From Thiomargarita sp. (GTDB taxonomy: Bacteria; Pseudomonadota; Gammaproteobacteria; Beggiatoales; Beggiatoaceae), in contig DYRG01000011.1 in assembly GCA_020718845.1 (NCBI GenBank), positions 1 through 60,558 of the forward strand: DNA of 60,558 bases, given 5' to 3'. Both the position numbers and the translations under genes were made by a program. Positions 56,477-60,558 of this stretch are shown here, piece after piece; position 1 is the first letter of the stretch; each line of letters starts with the position of its first letter. The notes beneath the pieces were generated by a model. The model ran no database searches. It saw nothing but the letters and a program-made list of their open reading frames with translations, and was not told the origin of the DNA.

Positions 56477-58629
56477 GATGTTTGGCGTTTTTTTAGTTCT
56501 TCTTGTTCGCGCTTCAAACGGTCAGCTTCTTGTTGAAGTTCAAGAAGTTTTTGACGTTGTTTTTCATCGGTTTCGTGTTTCAAATTAGCGATTTGTTTTT
56601 GCAACGCTTCCAATGCGGTTTGTTGTTTGCGCTGTTCTTCAACCGTTAAATTGCGTTGTTTAAGTTCTTCTTCACGTTTTTTTGCCAAATCCAACGCATC
56701 CGCTAATTGTTTTTGTAATTCAGCTAAACGTCGTTGTTCTTCTTCACGCTTCTCTTTTTCAATTCTCTCTTGTTCCTCTTGTTGAAGACGGCGTTTCTCT
56801 TCTTCTAATAATTGCTGTTGTTTTAAGGTTGGCAAAGCCTGAAGTTTTTCAATCACTTCTTTCAAAGTCGGACGTTCATTTGGATCATCTTCCACACAAT
56901 CACATAACAAATTAAAAAGCTCAAGCGAGTTCTTAAATTCTTTTGGATTCAATACTCTAGGCGTTTTATTGCTTAAAAGCACATACAAGGTTTTTCCCAA
57001 CGCATAAATGTCACTTTTAACCGACGGTTTGCCGTATTGTGTATGACCCAGTTGTTCAGGCGGCGCGTAATCGTATGTTCCCGCAATGCTTTGCCCCAAC
57101 ATCGTTAAATGCGTAGCATGACGAGTCATTGCGGTTTGAGAAACCGTATCACTTAATTGACTTAATCCAAAATCAATGATTTTTACGGCAATCTTTTGAT
57201 CTACTTCTTGAAATAAAAGATTCGCAGGTTTCAAATCCAAATGCAATAAGTTTTTACTATGCGCTAATTGCAATCCTTGCGTAATCGACAATGCAACGGG
57301 CAAACCTTGTTCTAAACTCAATTTACCTTTGCATTTCAACCAACTTTCACCATCTAAGGCATTTTCAATATATTCAGTCACAAAATATGCACGACTTTGT
57401 TTCTGATTATCCACATAACCATAATGTAAAGGTTGCGGAACAAATTCTCCTGCAATTTCACTCATTAAAAAGGCTTCTTTGAAAATTTCATCGGCTTTGC
57501 CAGCGCGTGATTTCCAGAAACATTTAACCACCACTTTTTTGCGTTGAAATTTGAAATAACACAAAAACACCACGCCCATCCCACCTGCACCCAAAATTTT
57601 CTCAATCGGATATATATCAACTTCATGCAACGCATAACGGTTTTTTTCTAAAGAAAGCGCGGTTTGATATTCAGTTAAAGCTAACTCAAATTGCTTGTTT
57701 TTTAAATGCAGTTGAAATAAATTAAACGCAATCAACGCCAATTCACTTTGATTAGAAGTTGCTTGACGCGCTTGTTTCAATAAATCCATCGCCATTGAAA
57801 CATTTCCCGTCGACGCAACCAATGTCCCGCCATGAATTGCCAACGCGGTAAATTGCGGATTATTAACGGGTAATTGTTTGATTTGATCGACGGCTTGTCG
57901 AATTAATTGCAAACTATCGCTGGAGTGTTGGGTAAATTCATCGTGCGGTTGAATTTGAGGTTGTAATGCCTGACGTTGTAAGATTTCTGAAAGCTGATCT
58001 TGTAATTTTTTAACATCTTGTCGAAAGCCGCGTTGTTCTAAATGTTTCAAAGTTTCTGCAAAACGTTGATTTTGCCGCAGTTCCTCTTCTAAGAAAAATA
58101 ACACCGCTTTACCCAATAAATCATTACTTTTGAAAAACTTTTTAACGTTTTCAGAAAGCGTCATTTGTTGAGCAATGTCATTTAAAACCAAATCGGTAAT
58201 TGCTAAAGATTCCTCATCTCTCAATAATCCCGCAAGTTCTTTTTCAGAAATCACCGATTGATCACCCCCAAATAAGGCTTCTTTATTTTTTAATAAAAGC
58301 CCATTTGCAATCTGTAATTCTTTGATCAATTCATTCAAATCTAAGTTTTCTATTTGAAGGAAATTTGATACATAAGTTTCATTGACTTGATCCGCAAATT
58401 CTTTGAGCAAGTTGCTCTGTAAAATAGAAAACTTTCCTGTCACACCCGCTTCAATAGATTTTAAGGCTTGCTCAAAACTCCGTTGATAGGCAATCGCAAT
58501 TTCTTGCGCGGTTAAAGTGAAATGCTGTTCCAAGGTTTCAAGCGCGTTTTTAAAATCAACCGGCGTTAACGCTTTTAAAGTGCGAAAAATCCCACTTAAT
58601 CCCTTTTGCATGAATTTTGGTAATGCCAT
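56458..58629 (-). CDS. Ser/Thr protein kinase with a C-terminal coiled coil
   Basis: 723 residues from the ATG at 58629, with GGAG 7 nt upstream. A helical N-terminal half (about 1-340, with a TPR-like segment) is followed by a kinase domain (about 340-610): ILGAGGMGVVFL, VVVKCFW, HLDLKPANLL (Leu replaces Arg of HRD), IDFGLSQ, YAPPEQLG. A long charged coiled coil rich in Glu, Lys and Gln (about 610-715) ends abruptly at SNLKGF, encoded by the palindromic repeat. No TM helix. The FGE-like gene continues in the same frame after one stop codon. Confidence 0.9.
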   Translation of the reverse strand: MALPKFMQKGLSGIFRTLKALTPVDFKNALETLEQHFTLTAQEIAIAYQRSFEQALKSIEAGVTGKFSILQSNLLKEFADQVNETYVSNFLQIENLDLNELIKELQIANGLLLKNKEALFGGDQSVISEKELAGLLRDEESLAITDLVLNDIAQQMTLSENVKKFFKSNDLLGKAVLFFLEEELRQNQRFAETLKHLEQRGFRQDVKKLQDQLSEILQRQALQPQIQPHDEFTQHSSDSLQLIRQAVDQIKQLPVNNPQFTALAIHGGTLVASTGNVSMAMDLLKQARQATSNQSELALIAFNLFQLHLKNKQFELALTEYQTALSLEKNRYALHEVDIYPIEKILGAGGMGVVFLCYFKFQRKKVVVKCFWKSRAGKADEIFKEAFLMSEIAGEFVPQPLHYGYVDNQKQSRAYFVTEYIENALDGESWLKCKGKLSLEQGLPVALSITQGLQLAHSKNLLHLDLKPANLLFQEVDQKIAVKIIDFGLSQLSDTVSQTAMTRHATHLTMLGQSIAGTYDYAPPEQLGHTQYGKPSVKSDIYALGKTLYVLLSNKTPRVLNPKEFKNSLELFNLLCDCVEDDPNERPTLKEVIEKLQALPTLKQQQLLEEEKRRLQQEEQERIEKEKREEEQRRLAELQKQLADALDLAKKREEELKQRNLTVEEQRKQQTALEALQKQIANLKHETDEKQRQKLLELQQEADRLKREQEELKKRQTSNLKGF

Positions 58630-58697
58630 TGCCTTCTCCATTTTTTAACATGGGTTTTAATCTGTGTATTATGATTTACTTGCATAAAGATGACAAT

Positions 58698-58728
58698 AAA
58701 AAAGTTCCCACGCAGGCGCGTGAGAACT
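58698..58728 (-). terminator. Intrinsic terminator of aceF
   Basis: On the minus strand an 11-bp stem with one mismatch (AGTTCTCACGC/GCGTGGGAACT, 4-nt loop) is followed by six T. It begins 26 bp past the aceF stop codon. The arm belongs to the same GTTCCCACGC repeat family as the palindrome inside aceF. Confidence 0.8.
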
Positions 58729-58754
58729 AGGAGATTTTGAGAGGAATCAAAAGA

Positions 58755-60335
58755 CTAAATTAATAATCGTCTAACGTCCGCTAAAATGAAACTCAAATAG
58801 GTCGTGAAACGCGCTGCTTGCGCACCATCAATTACTCGATGATCATAAGAAAGTGATAATGGTAAAATCAAACGAGGAACAAATTGATCCTTTTGCCAAA
58901 CAGGTTTCATTTGAGATTTTGAAACCCCTAAAATCGCTACTTCGGGTGCATTGATAATCGGCGTGAAAGCCGTTCCACCAACTCCTCCCAAACTAGAAAT
59001 CGTAAAGCAACCACCTTGCATTTCATTAGGGGTTAATTTACCGTCGCGGGCTTTCTGACTTAATTGTCCTATTTCAGCCGCCAAATCAAACAAGCTCTTT
59101 TGATCGACATTTCTCACAACCGGAACAACTAATCCATTTGGTGTGTCGGCTGCAAACCCTAAATGAAAATATTTCTTTAAAATCAAACTTTCTTTATCGG
59201 GAGAAAGCGACGCATTAAAATCTGGATAGGTTTTTAATGCAGAAACCGATGCTTTCATGAGAAACGCTAATAAGGTTAGTTTTATTTTGCGTTTTTCTCC
59301 CTCAGATTGCAGACTTTTTCTAAAATCTTCCAAATCAGTAATATCCGCATCGTCAAATTGCGTGACGTGAGGAATATGCAACCAACTTCGATGCAATGCG
59401 GGACCTGAAAGTTTCTTAATCCGAGAAAAGGATTTTTGCTCAATTTCTCCAAATTGTGAGAAATCAATGATTGGCATTTCTGGCAGTGAGAAATTTCCTC
59501 CCGTTGCAATCGGCGCAGAAGGTTTAGAAAGTTCGGTTTTGACAAATAACTGAATATCTTCTTTGAGAATCCGATTTCTAATCCCAGTTCCTTTAACTTT
59601 GCTCAAATCAACACCAAATTCACGCGCCATTTTACGAACCGCAGGTCCCGCATGAGGAATTTGACGCGATTGATCAACTTTAACGGGTTGCGGAGGAATT
59701 TTAATTTCAGGTTTTTCAATAACTTGCGTTTTAACAGGTTCGGGCGCACGCGACGGCGGCGGTACTGGCAATGCCGCGTCACTCGATAAAATCATCGCTA
59801 AAACATCACCTTGCGATACTTTATCCCCAATTTTAACGCTAAGTGATTGAATTATCCCGCTTTCTGGACAAGGAATTTCCATCGCCGCTTTGTCACTTTC
59901 CAACGTTACCAACGGCTCGTCTTTTTTAACCGTGTCGCCCGCTTTTACAAAGATTTCAATAAGTTGCACGCCTTTGAAATTCCCAATGTCGGGAACGGTG
60001 ATCGGTTTGATCGCTGGAATGCTAGAAGGCTCGTTCCCACGCTCGAGCGTGGGAACGAGAGATTTTTCTAATGGAGGTGGTGTAGATTTTTCAGCATTTT
60101 CAATGACTTCCAATACTAAAATAGAACTTCCTTTGGAAATTTTGTCGCCGATTTTGACGCTAAGTGATTGAATTACCCCACTTTCTGTCGAAGGAATTTC
60201 CATTGCCGCTTTATCGCTTTCGAGGGTGATCAACGGATCATCTTTTTTGATCGTGTCGCCAACTTTTACAAAGATTTCAATGACTTGTACGTCTTTGAAA
60301 TTCCCGATGTCGGGCACGGTGATTTCTTTACGCAT
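58755..60335 (-). CDS. aceF: Dihydrolipoyl transacetylase (pyruvate dehydrogenase E2) with two lipoyl domains
   Basis: 526 residues. Two nearly identical lipoyl domains (about 1-78 and 111-188) each carry the lipoyl Lys in LESDKAAMEIP (Lys42 and Lys149). A Pro-rich linker, an E1/E3-binding domain (about 230-265, GPAVRKMAREFGVDLSKV) and the catalytic domain with DHRVIDGAQAARF follow. It transfers acetyl groups to CoA in the pyruvate dehydrogenase complex. E. coli has three lipoyl domains. The linker between lipoyl domains contains LVPTLERGNE, encoded by a 30-bp palindrome. It lies 11 bp after aceE. Confidence 0.95.
   Translation of the reverse strand: MRKEITVPDIGNFKDVQVIEIFVKVGDTIKKDDPLITLESDKAAMEIPSTESGVIQSLSVKIGDKISKGSSILVLEVIENAEKSTPPPLEKSLVPTLERGNEPSSIPAIKPITVPDIGNFKGVQLIEIFVKAGDTVKKDEPLVTLESDKAAMEIPCPESGIIQSLSVKIGDKVSQGDVLAMILSSDAALPVPPPSRAPEPVKTQVIEKPEIKIPPQPVKVDQSRQIPHAGPAVRKMAREFGVDLSKVKGTGIRNRILKEDIQLFVKTELSKPSAPIATGGNFSLPEMPIIDFSQFGEIEQKSFSRIKKLSGPALHRSWLHIPHVTQFDDADITDLEDFRKSLQSEGEKRKIKLTLLAFLMKASVSALKTYPDFNASLSPDKESLILKKYFHLGFAADTPNGLVVPVVRNVDQKSLFDLAAEIGQLSQKARDGKLTPNEMQGGCFTISSLGGVGGTAFTPIINAPEVAILGVSKSQMKPVWQKDQFVPRLILPLSLSYDHRVIDGAQAARFTTYLSFILADVRRLLI
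60030..60059. repeat. 30-bp perfect palindrome inside aceF
   Basis: CTCGTTCCCACGCTC followed by its exact reverse complement, with no spacer. It encodes residues 93-102 of the aceF linker without disturbing the frame. A related imperfect copy forms the aceF terminator. Confidence 0.9.
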
Positions 60336-60346
60336 GACCGACTCCT

Positions 60347-60558
60347 TTATACTGTTGTGGGATTGGGTTTTTCGGAAGAAATGCCAAATTTTTCAATGGC
60401 TTGGCTGACTGTCGATGCAGGAATTTCTCCTTTATCGGCAAGGGCTTTTAATGCCGCAACCGTGATATATCGACGGTCGATTTCGAAAAATTCCCGCAAT
60501 TTTTTGCGTCCGTCGCTGCGTCCAAAACCGTCCGTTCCTAACACCATGTATTTATTAG
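60347..60558 (-). CDS. aceE: Pyruvate dehydrogenase E1 component, C-terminal end (cut by right edge)
   Basis: The last 69 residues of homodimeric AceE. The in-frame NKYMVLGTDGFGRSDGRKKL, followed by FFEIDRRYITVAALKALADKGEI, matches the conserved E1 C-terminus. It decarboxylates pyruvate with thiamine diphosphate. The reading frame continues to the window edge, so the ATG inside is not the start. It precedes aceF by 11 bp in the same operon. Confidence 0.92.
   Translation of the reverse strand, partial: NKYMVLGTDGFGRSDGRKKLREFFEIDRRYITVAALKALADKGEIPASTVSQAIEKFGISSEKPNPTTV

Overview
The window looks like chromosome of an AT-rich, sulfur-oxidising gammaproteobacterium, most likely a Thiotrichales/Beggiatoaceae-type organism. 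This rests on gene content (pheST-ihfA-merR, yfgM-bamB, surA, lolB, hemA, rlmKL and torF-glnK-amtB in typical gammaproteobacterial arrangements), a dissimilatory-type ATP sulfurylase, tandem single-domain globins, several Ser/Thr kinases, Uma2 proteins, and many short palindromic repeats. No rRNA, tRNA, CRISPR array or IS element is visible. The assignment comes from reading the proteins, not from a database search.

Layout: 1-0.8 kb, two globin genes (one cut by the left edge). 0.9-4.7 kb, a zinc-ribbon Ser/Thr kinase, then bamB and yfgM. 4.9-7.9 kb, a Uma2 nuclease, NAD kinase, a decayed stretch and serA. 7.9-17.7 kb, a giant secreted choice-of-anchor protein, a membrane acyltransferase-like protein, a phosphoesterase, a nitrilase-family amidase, a Tat-exported solute-binding protein and a PAS-only protein. 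17.9-22.7 kb, the merR-ihfA-pheT-pheS block and a PIN toxin-antitoxin pair. 22.7-32.2 kb, hisA, fcl, rlmKL, ogt, surA, ygfZ, maf, dtd, an RDD protein and sat. 32.4-38.4 kb, a signalling cluster: chemoreceptor, Uma2, CHASE2-TPR-kinase, PP2C phosphatase and moaD. 38.5-47.9 kb, housekeeping genes (DUF1161, prfA, dsbA, glk, tkt, lolB, a TPR lipoprotein, hemA). 51.9-54.5 kb, amtB-glnK-torF with a likely sigma54/NtrC control region. 54.7-60.5 kb, a coiled-coil PD-(D/E)XK protein, a kinase plus FGE-like protein pair, and aceF with the end of aceE.

The most exciting system is a complete diversity-generating retroelement (DGR) at 47.9-51.4 kb: a target gene ending in an FGE/C-type-lectin-fold domain, avd, a DGR-type reverse transcriptase and a template repeat (TR). 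TR and variable repeat (VR) are both 115 bp. They differ at 15 positions, every one an adenine in TR, which is the direct signature of adenine-specific mutagenic retrohoming. TR overlaps the 3' end of the RT gene, and a GC hairpin follows VR.

About 6 kb away a second FGE-like protein (55.6-56.4 kb) has a C-terminus that reads like a diversified VR. All 12 codons aligning to TR AAY codons are NNY, but the fixed bases do not match this TR, so a second template elsewhere is implied. That gene lies in the same reading frame as the upstream kinase, separated from it by a single stop codon that sits at the centre of a 33-bp palindromic repeat. This suggests that insertion of the repeat split an ancestral kinase-FGE fusion. 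Related palindromes occur at three other sites, and a different 30-bp palindrome is inserted in frame in the aceF linker.
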